A stretch of 64,000 nt of DNA from Candidatus Binatia bacterium (GTDB taxonomy: Bacteria > Desulfobacterota > Binatia > HRBIN30 > BPIQ01). Of the stretch, positions 25,383 through 33,928 are shown piece by piece. Positions within the stretch are counted from its first letter, which is position 1; every line of letters starts with the position of its first letter. The notes beneath the pieces are model-generated. The model did not search any database and had not been told where the DNA came from. It was given only the letters and a program-made list of their open reading frames with translations. Both the position numbers and the translations under genes were made by a program. The stretch is from positions 186,001-250,000 of the forward strand of contig BPIQ01000003.1 of NCBI GenBank assembly GCA_026004195.1. The letters are read 5' to 3'.

Positions 25383-27155
25383 TTAGCACCCGCTCCTCCT
25401 CAAGGAAACTCCCTGCCGCTCCGCTCTCCGCTTCTCGAGCCGCGCCTGGTAGCGTTCCAGAAGCTCTTTTTCCCGTCGTTCGTCCCCCGCTTCCTGCGCG
25501 GCGCGCAGCTCCCGTAGCACCTCCTCGGCCGCTCTGCGTTCGGCGTCCGCCAGGACCTTCCGGACGCAATCCGCGGCGACCCGACGCAGTTCGCTCGAGC
25601 CCACCCCTTCGCTCCGCAGAACGCTGCCGCTCAAGCGGCCCGCCACCGCGGGGGGCAGGGTGTCGAGGACCGAGGCCACCGCCCGCTCCCCGTCTTCCCA
25701 GGCAGTCGCGATCTTCCGCCCCCAATCGCGGAGAACGGGGCTCGAAAAGGAGTCGAGTGCCCCCTGCTCGACGACTTCCCGCGCGACCTCGCGTTCGGCT
25801 GCCATGGCTTCGAGCAGTTTCCACTCGGCCGGAGGCCCGGGGACCGGATCCGAAGCCGCAGGCGGGCCTTGGGCATCGGCCTTGCGCGGGCCCCGCACGA
25901 GAGCCTCCTCACTGACGCCGAGACACTCCGCCGCCCTGCGGAGCAGCAGCTCTCGTCCGAGGGGATTTCGGACGGCGGCGACGAGCGACGCCACCCTCTC
26001 CGCCGCCCGGGCACGGGCCCCGAAGGACGCCCCGGCCTCGAGCCGAAGCCGCTCGAAGAAGAGATCGGCCACGTCGCGAGCCGAGTCGACGACGGCCCGG
26101 AGCGACTCGGGCCCGCGCGCCCGCACGAGGGAATCCGGATCTTCGCCTCCGGGCAAAAACCCGACCCGCACCCAGACACCCGCCTCGGCGCACACCGAAA
26201 ACGCCCGCTCGGCGGCTTCCCGGCCCGCCTCGTCCCCGTCGAAGAGGAGAACGATGTCCGTGGCGAGCCGAGAGAGACGGCGAAGGTGGGAAGGCCCGAG
26301 AGCCGTGCCGAGCGTGGCGACGACGTTTTCCATCCCGGACTGCGAAACCGCGAGCACGTCCATGTACCCCTCGACCACGAGCGCGCGCCCTTCCTTCCGG
26401 ATCGCCTCCCGAGCCTGGAGCAGACCGTAGAGGAGCTGCGCCTTGCGGAAGACGGCCGTTTCCGGAGAGTTCAGGTACTTGGGCATCCCCTCGCCCAACA
26501 CCCGCCCGCCGAACCCGCAGACGGCTCCCCGCGCGTCCTCGATGGGAAACATGAGCCGTCGTCGGAAGCGGTCGTAGTAACCCCCTCCCTCGCGGCGACC
26601 CACGAGACCCGCCCGGCAAGCGACCTCGAGCGACCGCTCTCGCCCCGCGAGTTCGCGGACGAGAAACTCCCCGCCCGCGGGCGCGTAACCCAGCCGAAAC
26701 CGGGAGACCGTCTCGCGCGCGACGCCCCTCGCCTCGAGGTACTCGCGCGCCTCTTTTCCCTCGGCGCCCTCGAGGGCTCCCCGGAACTTGCCGAGAGCCC
26801 ATGCGTTGGCGCGCAGGAGAGCCTCGCGCTCCCTCGCCGAGCCGCCGGGACCGCCCGCCTCGGGCAGCCGCACGCCGGCGCGGGCCGCCAGGAGCCGGAC
26901 CGACTCCGGAAAGGTGACGCCCTCCGCCCGCATGAGGAACTGGAACACGGATCCTCCGGCCCCGCAGCCGAAGCAGTGAAAGAGCCCCTTTTCCTCGCGG
27001 ACCGTGAAAGAGGGGGTCTTCTCCTCGTGGAACGGGCAGAGCCCGACGAAGTTCTGCCCGGAGCGCTTGAGGCTCACGTACTGCGAGACGACCTCGACGA
27101 TGCTGACCCTTTCCTGGACTTCTTGGATCAGATCGTCCGGAAGCCGCCCAGCCAT
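25383..27155 (-). CDS. dnaG: DNA primase DnaG
   Basis: A 590-residue replication primase. N-terminal CHC2 zinc domain: LCPFHEEKTPSF and LFHCFGCGAGGSVF (about residues 38-70). The catalytic core begins with YLEARGVARETVSRFRLGYAP, then has the TOPRIM acidic motifs VEGYMDVLAV and LLFDGDEAG. The C-terminal third (about 420-590) is helical, charged and poorly conserved, as expected for the helicase-binding domain. It lies 11 bases after cvpA. The usual downstream rpoD is not present; a tRNA gene follows instead. Confidence 0.96.
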   Translation of the reverse strand: MAGRLPDDLIQEVQERVSIVEVVSQYVSLKRSGQNFVGLCPFHEEKTPSFTVREEKGLFHCFGCGAGGSVFQFLMRAEGVTFPESVRLLAARAGVRLPEAGGPGGSAREREALLRANAWALGKFRGALEGAEGKEAREYLEARGVARETVSRFRLGYAPAGGEFLVRELAGRERSLEVACRAGLVGRREGGGYYDRFRRRLMFPIEDARGAVCGFGGRVLGEGMPKYLNSPETAVFRKAQLLYGLLQAREAIRKEGRALVVEGYMDVLAVSQSGMENVVATLGTALGPSHLRRLSRLATDIVLLFDGDEAGREAAERAFSVCAEAGVWVRVGFLPGGEDPDSLVRARGPESLRAVVDSARDVADLFFERLRLEAGASFGARARAAERVASLVAAVRNPLGRELLLRRAAECLGVSEEALVRGPRKADAQGPPAASDPVPGPPAEWKLLEAMAAEREVAREVVEQGALDSFSSPVLRDWGRKIATAWEDGERAVASVLDTLPPAVAGRLSGSVLRSEGVGSSELRRVAADCVRKVLADAERRAAEEVLRELRAAQEAGDERREKELLERYQARLEKRRAERQGVSLRRSGC

Positions 27156-27166
27156 GACGTGCCGCT

Positions 27167-27673
27167 TTACGAGCGCCTCTCCCCGGGCGGTTTTCCGACG
27201 GACGAAAGACCGAACTCCAGGAGGACCTCCGCGGCTTCCACCAGAGGCTTTCCGACCTTCGAGGCCATCAGGCGGTCGTCGAACTCCTTGGCCGGCACGA
27301 ACATGTGGAGGAACAGGAGCACGAAGGCCGCTGCGAACGCCGCCTTGCCGGCGCCGAAAACCGCCCCGACGAACCGGTTCACTCCGCCCAGCAGAAGGGC
27401 CGCGGCCAGCCGGTCGAGAACGAGACCGAGGAGGTTGACCGCGAGGTGCGTCCCGAGAAAAACCCCGACGAAACCGAGCGCGTCACCCAGAAGGCCCGGC
27501 GCGGGAGCGAACTCGAGCAGCCACTCCCCGAGGTCCGAACCCCAACGGAAGGCGGCGAACACCGCGGCAAAAAGCGCGAGAAAGCCGAACAGCTCGCGAA
27601 AGAATCCACGGAAATACCCCCGGAGGGCGGCGAGACCGACGACCGCGAGAACGACCACGTCCACGGCGTTCAT
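27167..27673 (-). CDS. cvpA: CvpA family membrane protein
   Basis: A 168-residue inner-membrane protein with four hydrophobic helices. The start MNAVDVVVLAVVGLAALRGYFRGF carries the CvpA signature (N-x-[VIL]-D ... GxxxG-[FY]-R-G). A second conserved patch is LDRLAAALLLGGVNRFVGAVFG, followed by a short cytoplasmic tail. In E. coli CvpA is linked to colicin V production and envelope homeostasis. ATG 27673 was chosen because the signature starts there; upstream codons are basic and overlap rpsU. Confidence 0.87.
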   Translation of the reverse strand: MNAVDVVVLAVVGLAALRGYFRGFFRELFGFLALFAAVFAAFRWGSDLGEWLLEFAPAPGLLGDALGFVGVFLGTHLAVNLLGLVLDRLAAALLLGGVNRFVGAVFGAGKAAFAAAFVLLFLHMFVPAKEFDDRLMASKVGKPLVEAAEVLLEFGLSSVGKPPGERRS

Positions 27674-27701
27674 CCCAGCCTCCTCGCGGCGGTCCTTCGG
27701 C

Positions 27702-27899
27702 TCAGAAACCGGCGCGGGCTGCGCGGCGGAGAAGCCGCTTGCGCGCGGCCATCGCCTTTTTCTTCTTCCGCACGCTGGGCTTCTCGAAATATTCGCGTTT
27801 TCGCAGCTCGGCGAGGATCCCCGCCTTCTCACACTGCTTTTTGAACCGTCGAATCGCGCTCTCGAGCGATTCGCTTTCCTTCACGCGTACCCCGGCCAT
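27702..27899 (-). CDS. rpsU: 30S ribosomal protein S21
   Basis: A 65-residue, very basic small-subunit protein that helps mRNA binding near the anti-Shine-Dalgarno region. Family pattern: [37 protein letters not shown], then a lysine/arginine-rich tail. ATG 27899 is preceded by GAGAAGAAAG. First gene of an rpsU-cvpA-dnaG macromolecular synthesis operon with its own promoter just upstream. Confidence 0.96.
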   Translation of the reverse strand: MAGVRVKESESLESAIRRFKKQCEKAGILAELRKREYFEKPSVRKKKKAMAARKRLLRRAARAGF

Positions 27900-27934
27900 C
27901 TTTCTTCTCGTTTTCCTCCCGTCGGAAAAGCCAC

Positions 27935-27962
27935 ACTCTATTTCATCGCTTCTCGCTGTCAA
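27935..27962 (-). promoter_or_regulatory. Predicted promoter of rpsU-cvpA-dnaG
   Basis: Minus-strand TTGACA (27962-27957), a 16-base spacer and TAGAGT (27940-27935), 36 bases before the rpsU ATG. It lies over the last codons of the neighbouring GDPD gene, which is read in the same direction. Confidence 0.6.
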
Positions 27963-28674
27963 GGAGAGCGAACCTTTCCGGATAGTCCGTCATGATCCCG
28001 TCCACCCCCCATTCCACGAGCCTCGCCATCTCCCCGACGTCGTTGACCGTCCAGGCCAGAACCCTGAGACCGCGCGCGTGCGCCTCGCGGACGATTCGCT
28101 CGGTGACGAGTCCCGCCCGAGGATGGATGGACCAGGCGGCGAGTCGTTTGGCCCATGGCCAGGCTCCGCCGAAGTCCGGCTCGTTCCACAAAAGCCCGAT
28201 CCTCGCCCCGGGCGAGAACTCCCGAACCTTGGCGAGCGCCTCCGGGTCGAAGCAAGAAATCACCGTCGTGCCCACGATTCCCGCCCGTGCGAGCACGGCG
28301 AGCGTCCGCAGTGCCAGCGTTTTCCACTCGGGAGGATCCCCTTTGAGTTCCACGTTGAGCAGAGCCCGACGACCCACGAGCTCCACGACTTCTTCCAGGG
28401 TGAGGATCCGCTCCCCGCGGTAGGCCGGGCCGAACCAGGACCCCGCATCGAGCTCCCGCAACTCGGCGACCGTGCGCTCCCGGACCCTGCCGCGACCGTT
28501 CGTGGTCCGCCGGAGGTCGTCGTCGTGGAACACGACCGGTACGCTGTCGGCACTCAAGCGGACGTCGAGCTCGATCATGTCCACCCCGAGCTCGAGGGCA
28601 CGCTCGAAGGCGGCCCGCGTCAGTTCCGGGGCCGAACCGGACGCACCGCGATGGGCGACTCGAAAAAAGCCCAC
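27943..28674 (-). CDS. Glycerophosphodiester phosphodiesterase family protein
   Basis: A 243-residue TIM-barrel GDPD that hydrolyses glycerophosphodiesters to glycerol-3-phosphate and an alcohol. Seen: [18 protein letters not shown] (catalytic His plus metal-binding Glu; Leu replaces the common Asn in E-N-T), [22 protein letters not shown] (metal ligands and second His), [12 protein letters not shown], and [12 protein letters not shown] with [11 protein letters not shown] at the end. No signal peptide, so cytoplasmic. Start GTG at 28674. Its 3' end overlaps the rpsU promoter. Confidence 0.92.
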   Translation of the reverse strand: MGFFRVAHRGASGSAPELTRAAFERALELGVDMIELDVRLSADSVPVVFHDDDLRRTTNGRGRVRERTVAELRELDAGSWFGPAYRGERILTLEEVVELVGRRALLNVELKGDPPEWKTLALRTLAVLARAGIVGTTVISCFDPEALAKVREFSPGARIGLLWNEPDFGGAWPWAKRLAAWSIHPRAGLVTERIVREAHARGLRVLAWTVNDVGEMARLVEWGVDGIMTDYPERFALLDSEKR

Positions 28675-28766
28675 GATCCGCGCGTTTACGGAAGCTTCTC
28701 CGTCGCGTCAACGGTGGCAGGCGGAGCGGAGGCGCGCGGAAAACTGTGCTATGCGTCCAGAGTGGG

Positions 28767-29618
28767 ATGGGCCGACGGTGGTTCGAACTCGGGCTGAGCG
28801 TCCCGGAGCGGTTCGCGGACGCGGTCGAGAGTTTTCTCTTCGACCTCGGAACGACGGGACTCGAGATCCGCGAAGCCCCGGGCTCTCGCCGTCTTCTGGC
28901 CTACTTCCGCCGTCCGCCCGACGTTCGCCTCCTCCGCTCCTACCTCCGGGAGCTCGGTGTCGGGAGACACGGCCGGCTTCGCCTGCGAAGTGTGGACGAG
29001 CGGGAGTGGAAAAACAGGTGGAAGTCTTCTTTCCCGCCCCTCGAAATCGGAGCGACGTGGTACGTCTGCCCGCCCTGGAGCCGGGGCGGCGGTGCCGGAC
29101 GGGTTCGCATCGTGCTCGACCCCGGCCTCGCTTTCGGCACGGGACAGCACCCCACCACGCGGCAGACGCTCGTCCTCGCAGAGCGCTGGCTCCCCGACCC
29201 TTGTCCGAGCGCCCTCGACGTGGGGACGGGCTCCGGAATCCTGGCCATCGCGCTGGCGAAGCTCGGTGTGCCGAGGGTCGTCGCGGTGGACGTCGATCCC
29301 CAGGCCCTCGAGTCGGCGCGCCGCAATGCCGGCCGAAACCGCGTGCTCCGCAATCTCGAATTCCACTCTTCCCTCGAGGAGATCGAGGGTCGAACCTTTC
29401 CACTCGTGCTCGCCAATCTCGAACGAGATCCGCTGCTCCGCTTGCGCGCCCCGATCGAGCGCCTCTCGGAGCCGGGCTCGCGGCTCGTCGCCGCGGGTCT
29501 CCTCGTCGAGGACGTGGAAACGTTCCGGAAAGCGTACGGGCGGAAGTGGCGGGAAATCGAAAGCACGGAGGAAGACGGCTGGGTGGCTTTCGCGCTCGAA
29601 CGACGGGACGGAACATGA
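28767..29618 (+). CDS. prmA: Ribosomal protein L11 methyltransferase PrmA
   Basis: A 283-residue SAM-dependent methyltransferase that trimethylates ribosomal protein L11. N-terminal substrate-recognition domain (residues 1-~110, SVPERFADAVESFLFDLG), then REWKNRWKSSFPPLEIG, PGLAFGTGQHPTTR, and the SAM site ALDVGTGSGILAIALAKLG with VDVDPQALESARRN. ANLERDPLL is the motif IV region. ATG 28767 was chosen over a GTG seven codons upstream. It overlaps rsmE by ATGA; the prmA-rsmE pairing is common. Confidence 0.92.
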   Translation: MGRRWFELGLSVPERFADAVESFLFDLGTTGLEIREAPGSRRLLAYFRRPPDVRLLRSYLRELGVGRHGRLRLRSVDEREWKNRWKSSFPPLEIGATWYVCPPWSRGGGAGRVRIVLDPGLAFGTGQHPTTRQTLVLAERWLPDPCPSALDVGTGSGILAIALAKLGVPRVVAVDVDPQALESARRNAGRNRVLRNLEFHSSLEEIEGRTFPLVLANLERDPLLRLRAPIERLSEPGSRLVAAGLLVEDVETFRKAYGRKWREIESTEEDGWVAFALERRDGT

Positions 29619-30373
29619 CGAGCCGCACGAAGCTCGACCTACCGCGCTTTTTCTTCGACCCGTCCGACCGCCGCGGCGACCGCGTCGTGCTGCGCGGCGA
29701 AGAGTTCTCCCACGTGCGCGCGCGCCGGGTGCGTCGCGGCGACACGGTGGCGCTTCTCGACGGCTCCGGAAAGGAATACGAAGGCAGGGTGCAGGACATC
29801 GGCAGGAAAGAAGCGGTCGTCGAGATCGTCGGGGTGGAAGAGCCGCCGAGGGAAACCGCGCTGCGCATCGTGCTCGTGCAGGCGGTGCTCGCGCCCCCCC
29901 GCGTCGACCTGCTCGTCGAGAAAGCCACGGAGCTCGGGGTCGCGGAAATCCGCCTCTTCACCAGCGAGCGAACGGTCGTGGCTCCGTCGAAAGCACGACT
30001 CCAGCGGTGGCGGCGCATCGCCCGCGAGGCCGCCAAACAATCGGGGCGCCTTCTCGTCCCGACCGTCGGGGAGCCGCTCCCCTACGAAGAGGTTCTCGAG
30101 CGGACGGCGCGGGAGACGCCGGCCCGTTTTCTCCTCCATCCCGAGGGCGATCCCTTCTCTCCCGAACCCCCGCCGGGTGCCGATCTCGCGTTTTTCGTCG
30201 GCCCCGAGGGCGGCTTCACGTCGGGGGAGGTGCGTCGGGCCCGCGAGGCCGGCCTGCGCGTCGTTCGGCTCGGACCCCGGCGCCTGCGTGCCGAGACCGC
30301 GGCGATCGTGGCCGTGGCGCTGGCCGAGCTTCTCTGGGGGGACTTCCTTGCGAGGGGGACACCACCTCCCTAG
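29615..30373 (+). CDS. rsmE: 16S rRNA (uracil1498-N3)-methyltransferase RsmE
   Basis: A 252-residue SPOUT-fold RNA methyltransferase. N-terminal PUA-like part with GEEFSHVRARRVRRGDTVALLDG. The middle has LVQAVLAPPRVDLLVEKATELG and REAAKQSGRLLVP. The trefoil knot SAM site is FFVGPEGGFTSGEV and VRLGPRRLRAETAAIVA. Length is typical. ATG overlaps the prmA stop, so both are on one transcript with gshB nine bases further on. Confidence 0.95.
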   Translation: MTSRTKLDLPRFFFDPSDRRGDRVVLRGEEFSHVRARRVRRGDTVALLDGSGKEYEGRVQDIGRKEAVVEIVGVEEPPRETALRIVLVQAVLAPPRVDLLVEKATELGVAEIRLFTSERTVVAPSKARLQRWRRIAREAAKQSGRLLVPTVGEPLPYEEVLERTARETPARFLLHPEGDPFSPEPPPGADLAFFVGPEGGFTSGEVRRAREAGLRVVRLGPRRLRAETAAIVAVALAELLWGDFLARGTPPP

Positions 30374-30382
30374 CATACGGGC

Positions 30383-31351
30383 ATGCCCCGCCGTTACGCC
30401 TTCGTCATGGATCCCCTCGACCGGATCCTGCCGGACAAGGACACGACGTTCGTCTTCATGCTCGAAGCCCAGAGGCGGGGCGAGGAAGTCTACTACCTCG
30501 GCCCCGAGCACCTTTTCGTCGAGGGCGGGACTCCCCACGCCCGAGCGTGGCGGTGCGAAGTTCGGCGTGCGACCCCCCACTACACGCTCCACGAAGAGCG
30601 CACGGGGGAGCTCGCGTGGTTCGACGCCGTCTTCATGCGGAAAGACCCTCCCTTCGATCTCCCCTACTACTTCGCCACGCAGATCCTCGGGCTCGTCGAC
30701 CCCGCGCGGACCTTCGTCCTGAACGACCCCAGAGGCTTGCGGGAAGCGAACGAGAAGCTCTACGCGCTGCACTTTCCCGACCTCGTCCCCCCGACGCTCG
30801 TGAGCCGGGAGATCCCGAGGCTCAAGGCGTTCCTCGACGCGGTGGGCGGGGAAATGATCGTCAAGCCGCTCGACGGTTGCGGCGGTTCGGGCGTCTTCTA
30901 CCTCCGGCGAGGGGACAAGAACGTCAACGTACTTCTCGAGACCGCCACGGCGAACGAAACTCGCTGGACGATGGCGCAGAAATACCTCCCCGAAGCCCGC
31001 GAAGGGGACAAGCGCATCGTCTTGCTCGACGGAGAACCTCTCGGGGCGACGCTGCGCGTGCCGGCCGAGGACGAACACCGGGGCAACATCCACGTCGGAG
31101 GACGGTGCGTCCGGACCGAGCTCACCGAGCGAGACCGCGCCATTTGCGCCCGCCTCCGGGACCGGCTCAAGGCCGACGGTCTCTACTTCGTCGGTCTCGA
31201 CGTCATCGGGGGGTGGCTGACCGAGGTGAACGTCACGAGCCCCACGGGCGTCCAGGAAATCGACCGCCTCGAAGGCGTCGAGCTCGAACGGGCCGTGCTC
31301 GACTTCGTGGAGGAAAAGGTCCGTCGCCCGTCGGCGAGAGGGCGCACCTGA
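30383..31351 (+). CDS. gshB: Glutathione synthetase
   Basis: A 322-residue ATP-grasp ligase joining gamma-Glu-Cys and glycine. Seen: FVMDPLDRILPDKDTTFVFM (prokaryotic GshB start), FMRKDPPFDLPYYFATQIL, VKPLDGCGGSGVFYL (ATP-binding loop), AQKYLPEAREGDKRIVLLDG, GNIHVGG, and GLDVIGGWLTEVNVTSPTG. Complete and of usual length. gshA is not in the window. Indicates that the host makes glutathione. Confidence 0.95.
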   Translation: MPRRYAFVMDPLDRILPDKDTTFVFMLEAQRRGEEVYYLGPEHLFVEGGTPHARAWRCEVRRATPHYTLHEERTGELAWFDAVFMRKDPPFDLPYYFATQILGLVDPARTFVLNDPRGLREANEKLYALHFPDLVPPTLVSREIPRLKAFLDAVGGEMIVKPLDGCGGSGVFYLRRGDKNVNVLLETATANETRWTMAQKYLPEAREGDKRIVLLDGEPLGATLRVPAEDEHRGNIHVGGRCVRTELTERDRAICARLRDRLKADGLYFVGLDVIGGWLTEVNVTSPTGVQEIDRLEGVELERAVLDFVEEKVRRPSARGRT

Positions 31352-31357
31352 GAGGGG

Positions 31358-31636
31358 TCAGTCGGGCTCGAATTCGAAAGCCAGGCGCGCGCGTTTGGCC
31401 GTATTGCACGCCTTGCACGCCGGGACCACGTTGCCTTTCGTCGACCGGCCGCCCAGGGCGAGCGGGACGACGTGATCCATCGTGAGCTCGTGCGGCGGGA
31501 ACTCGCGGCCACAGTAGTGGCAGCGACGCTCCGCGAGCCGCCTTTTCCACCACGTCGAGCGGCGCAGCTCCCGGGCACGAGCCCTTTCGCGTCGGATGTG
31601 CGCCTCGATCTCGTCGGGGTAGACCCGCTCAGGCAT
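31358..31636 (-). CDS. HNH endonuclease
   Basis: A 92-residue HNH nuclease-fold protein. A helical basic N-terminus leads to a zinc-binding CHYCGREF, the catalytic LTMDHVVPLALGG (DH of the HNH motif), NVVPACKACNTAK with the Asn and the second CxxC. Stand-alone small HNH proteins of this kind are common and mostly uncharacterised. Its start overlaps the end of the upstream kinase-like gene by eight bases, so it is the last gene of that four-gene unit; the 3' ends of this gene and gshB are six bases apart. Confidence 0.87.
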   Translation of the reverse strand: MPERVYPDEIEAHIRRERARARELRRSTWWKRRLAERRCHYCGREFPPHELTMDHVVPLALGGRSTKGNVVPACKACNTAKRARLAFEFEPD

Positions 31637-33248
31637 CGACCGACCTCGTTCGCGCCAGGGCGCGTTCGAGGGCGCTTTCGACCCGCGCGAGAAGCTCGGG
31701 AAGCGGCCGTTCGGTGTCGACGCACAGGTCCGCGTCGCCTTCCCCGGCCGTCAGAGGTTCGTAGCGCGAACGCTGCCGCAAATACACGGACCAGTCGGCG
31801 TCCGAAGGTCCCGCCCCGGCCCGCACCCGCTCCCCCAGGCGGCGGTAGGTGGTCGCCTCCGAACACCGGCACTCCACGGCCACGAAGGGAACCCCGAAGT
31901 CCCGGGCGAGGGCCCGAGCCTCCCCCCGCTCCTGCCGTCGCTGGAACGTCGCGTCGAGGATGACGCCCCTCCCCCGGCCGAGCGCCGCCCTGGCCCGCTC
32001 GAAAAGCGTGGCGTAGGTCCGCGCGCTCATGTCCGGGCCGTAAAGCCAGGGACGATCCTCTTCCCGGCTCGGCTCGTTCGGGGGGAGTCCCGCCAGCTCC
32101 TTTCGCACCTCGTCGGAATTCCAGTGCTCGAAGCCCGTGCGACGCGCGAGCTCCCGGGCGAGCGTCGTCTTGCCGGAGCCGCTGAGCCCGAACACCACGA
32201 CCAGCACGGGACGGTAAGCCCAGGTGAAACGGTAAGCGAGCCGAAAGTGCAGGACGGCGGAATCCCGTGCCCTCGACCTCGCCTCTTCTCCCACTTCCGG
32301 CTCCTCGCTCGCGAGACTCTCCACCTTGCCCCGAATGTAGGCGCGGTGGCACGCAAAAAACGGCCAGAGTCTCGCGACGTCGGCGTCCCCCGCGCGCTCG
32401 GCGTATTCCGCGACGAACGTTTCGGCGAGATCCTCGCGCCCGTGGTAGACGAGGTCCATCGCGAGGAAAGCAACCTCGGCCGCCACGTCGCGGCAGCGAA
32501 AGTCCCTCCGGAATTCGATGCAGTCGTAGATCTGGATCCCGTCCTCGAAACAGACGTGCTCGGCGTGGAGGTCCCCGTGACCTTCCCTCACCCGACCCGT
32601 GCGGCACCGTTCCTCGAGCCAGGGCCGGAACTCCGCGAGAGCCGCGCGGAAAAAAGCACGGATGGCATCGTCGACCCTCGGCTCGACGGTCACCCCGCGA
32701 AACCGGGCGGCCTCGGCGAAGTCCTCCTCCAGGGAAGCGGCGAAGGACTGCGGACTTCCGAACGCGCGAACCTCGGGCCCGCAGTCCGCCGCCTCGTGGA
32801 ACGCCGCGACCTTTTGCGCGAGCCGGCGGAGCATTTCCGGAGTAGCCTCGCCCCGTTCGAGAAGTCGGGCGAGCATCCGCTCGGCGGGCAGGCGCCGCAT
32901 CTCCACGGCGTACTCGACCGCTCCCGGATCGTCGGCGCTCCCGAGGGAAAACCCGGCTTCGCGCCGGCAGATCCCCACGACTCCCCGGTACACGTCCTGC
33001 GTGAGGCGCCGGTTGAGCCGCACTTCTTCCTCGCAGAAGTGGCGGCGGAGCTCGAGCGTGGAAAAATCGAGAAAGGAAAACCGTACCGGTTTTTTCACCT
33101 TGTAGACCTTCTCGCCCGCGAGAAACACGTACGAGGCATGGGTCTGGACGAGGTCCACCCGCTCGGGACGGTGGGGGTAGAAGGCCGGATGCCGCATGGC
33201 CTCGAACCAGGAAGGCAGCGCTCCGAAGCCCGAAGGTCCGGCCGTCAT
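31629..33248 (-). CDS. Bifunctional aminoglycoside-phosphotransferase-like / ATP-binding kinase
   Basis: A 539-residue two-domain protein. Residues ~35-330 form an APH-like kinase fold (COG2187): KVYKVKKPVRFSFLDFSTLE, the Brenner-type motif VREGHGDLHAEHVCFEDG near residue 222 and IQIYDCIEFRRDFRCRDVA (DFG equivalent). Residues ~345-520 are a P-loop NTPase (COG0645) with GLSGSGKTTLARELA near 351 and HWNSDEVRKEL, GVILDATFQRR. Such fusions are widespread and uncharacterised; a nucleotide or small-molecule kinase is likely. ATGA overlap with the HTH gene upstream. Confidence 0.88.
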   Translation of the reverse strand: MTAGPSGFGALPSWFEAMRHPAFYPHRPERVDLVQTHASYVFLAGEKVYKVKKPVRFSFLDFSTLELRRHFCEEEVRLNRRLTQDVYRGVVGICRREAGFSLGSADDPGAVEYAVEMRRLPAERMLARLLERGEATPEMLRRLAQKVAAFHEAADCGPEVRAFGSPQSFAASLEEDFAEAARFRGVTVEPRVDDAIRAFFRAALAEFRPWLEERCRTGRVREGHGDLHAEHVCFEDGIQIYDCIEFRRDFRCRDVAAEVAFLAMDLVYHGREDLAETFVAEYAERAGDADVARLWPFFACHRAYIRGKVESLASEEPEVGEEARSRARDSAVLHFRLAYRFTWAYRPVLVVVFGLSGSGKTTLARELARRTGFEHWNSDEVRKELAGLPPNEPSREEDRPWLYGPDMSARTYATLFERARAALGRGRGVILDATFQRRQERGEARALARDFGVPFVAVECRCSEATTYRRLGERVRAGAGPSDADWSVYLRQRSRYEPLTAGEGDADLCVDTERPLPELLARVESALERALARTRSVDA

Positions 33249-33928
33249 GTCTTTCGGGAATCGGCGCGGCGACCCCGGGTTTTCTTGCGGGCCGCCTTCG
33301 AGTCCACGAACCGCATGGAGAGTTCGAAAGCCGCCCGGGTGAAGTCGAGCACCCGCTCGAACTCTTCGTCCGAAAGCTTTCGGGCGGCGTCGTGTCCGCG
33401 AAGGATGTTCAGGAAGAGCCGCTCGCGCTCGTACTGAAGGGGGAGCCGGCCGATCCCCCAGGCGTCGAGAATCTTCCAGAGCTCCGGGTTGTAGGTCCTC
33501 GTGGCCCGAAGGATGAACGGTACGGGATCGTGCCGGGCGAGCAGGGCCGCGAGCCGGAGGACGAGCTCGAAGGACAACGTGGCGGTGCCGTTCTCCACCG
33601 CTTCGAGCAGACTCCGGTCCCGCAACTGGATGGCGTCGGCCACTTCCTGGATCGTGAGCCCCGCCAGCTCCCGGAGTTCCCGCAGGTAGAGGCCCGTCTC
33701 CCGCAGGAGCTCGAGCTGTTCGGGGCTGAGGAGCCTGAGCTGCTCGGGGCGAAGCCAGAGCGCTTGCGCCACGCGCAGGGGAGCCGTACCCGTCCGCGTG
33801 GCCACGCGCAGAGCGAGGCCCGCGAGCTCGGCCGTCACTTGCGTGAGCCGCGCGAGGAGCGACCGTTCCTCCGAAAGTTCGGGCCGCCGCGCTTTCCCGG
33901 CCCGCACGGGGCGCCTACGCTCGGTCAA
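33245..33928 (-). CDS. XRE-like helix-turn-helix protein
   Basis: A 227-residue protein. Middle section TGLYLRELRELAGLTIQEVADAI ... LLEAVENGTATLSFELVLRLA is an XRE-family helix-turn-helix (about residues 95-150). The C-terminal ~75 residues are helical and charged without known motifs. Start TTG at 33928 is supported by AAAGGAAG seven bases upstream and by direct coupling to the LOG gene stop; an upstream open extension is out of register with any ribosome site. It ends with an ATGA overlap to the kinase gene. Possibly the regulator of this small operon (inference). Confidence 0.78.
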   Translation of the reverse strand: MTERRRPVRAGKARRPELSEERSLLARLTQVTAELAGLALRVATRTGTAPLRVAQALWLRPEQLRLLSPEQLELLRETGLYLRELRELAGLTIQEVADAIQLRDRSLLEAVENGTATLSFELVLRLAALLARHDPVPFILRATRTYNPELWKILDAWGIGRLPLQYERERLFLNILRGHDAARKLSDEEFERVLDFTRAAFELSMRFVDSKAARKKTRGRRADSRKT

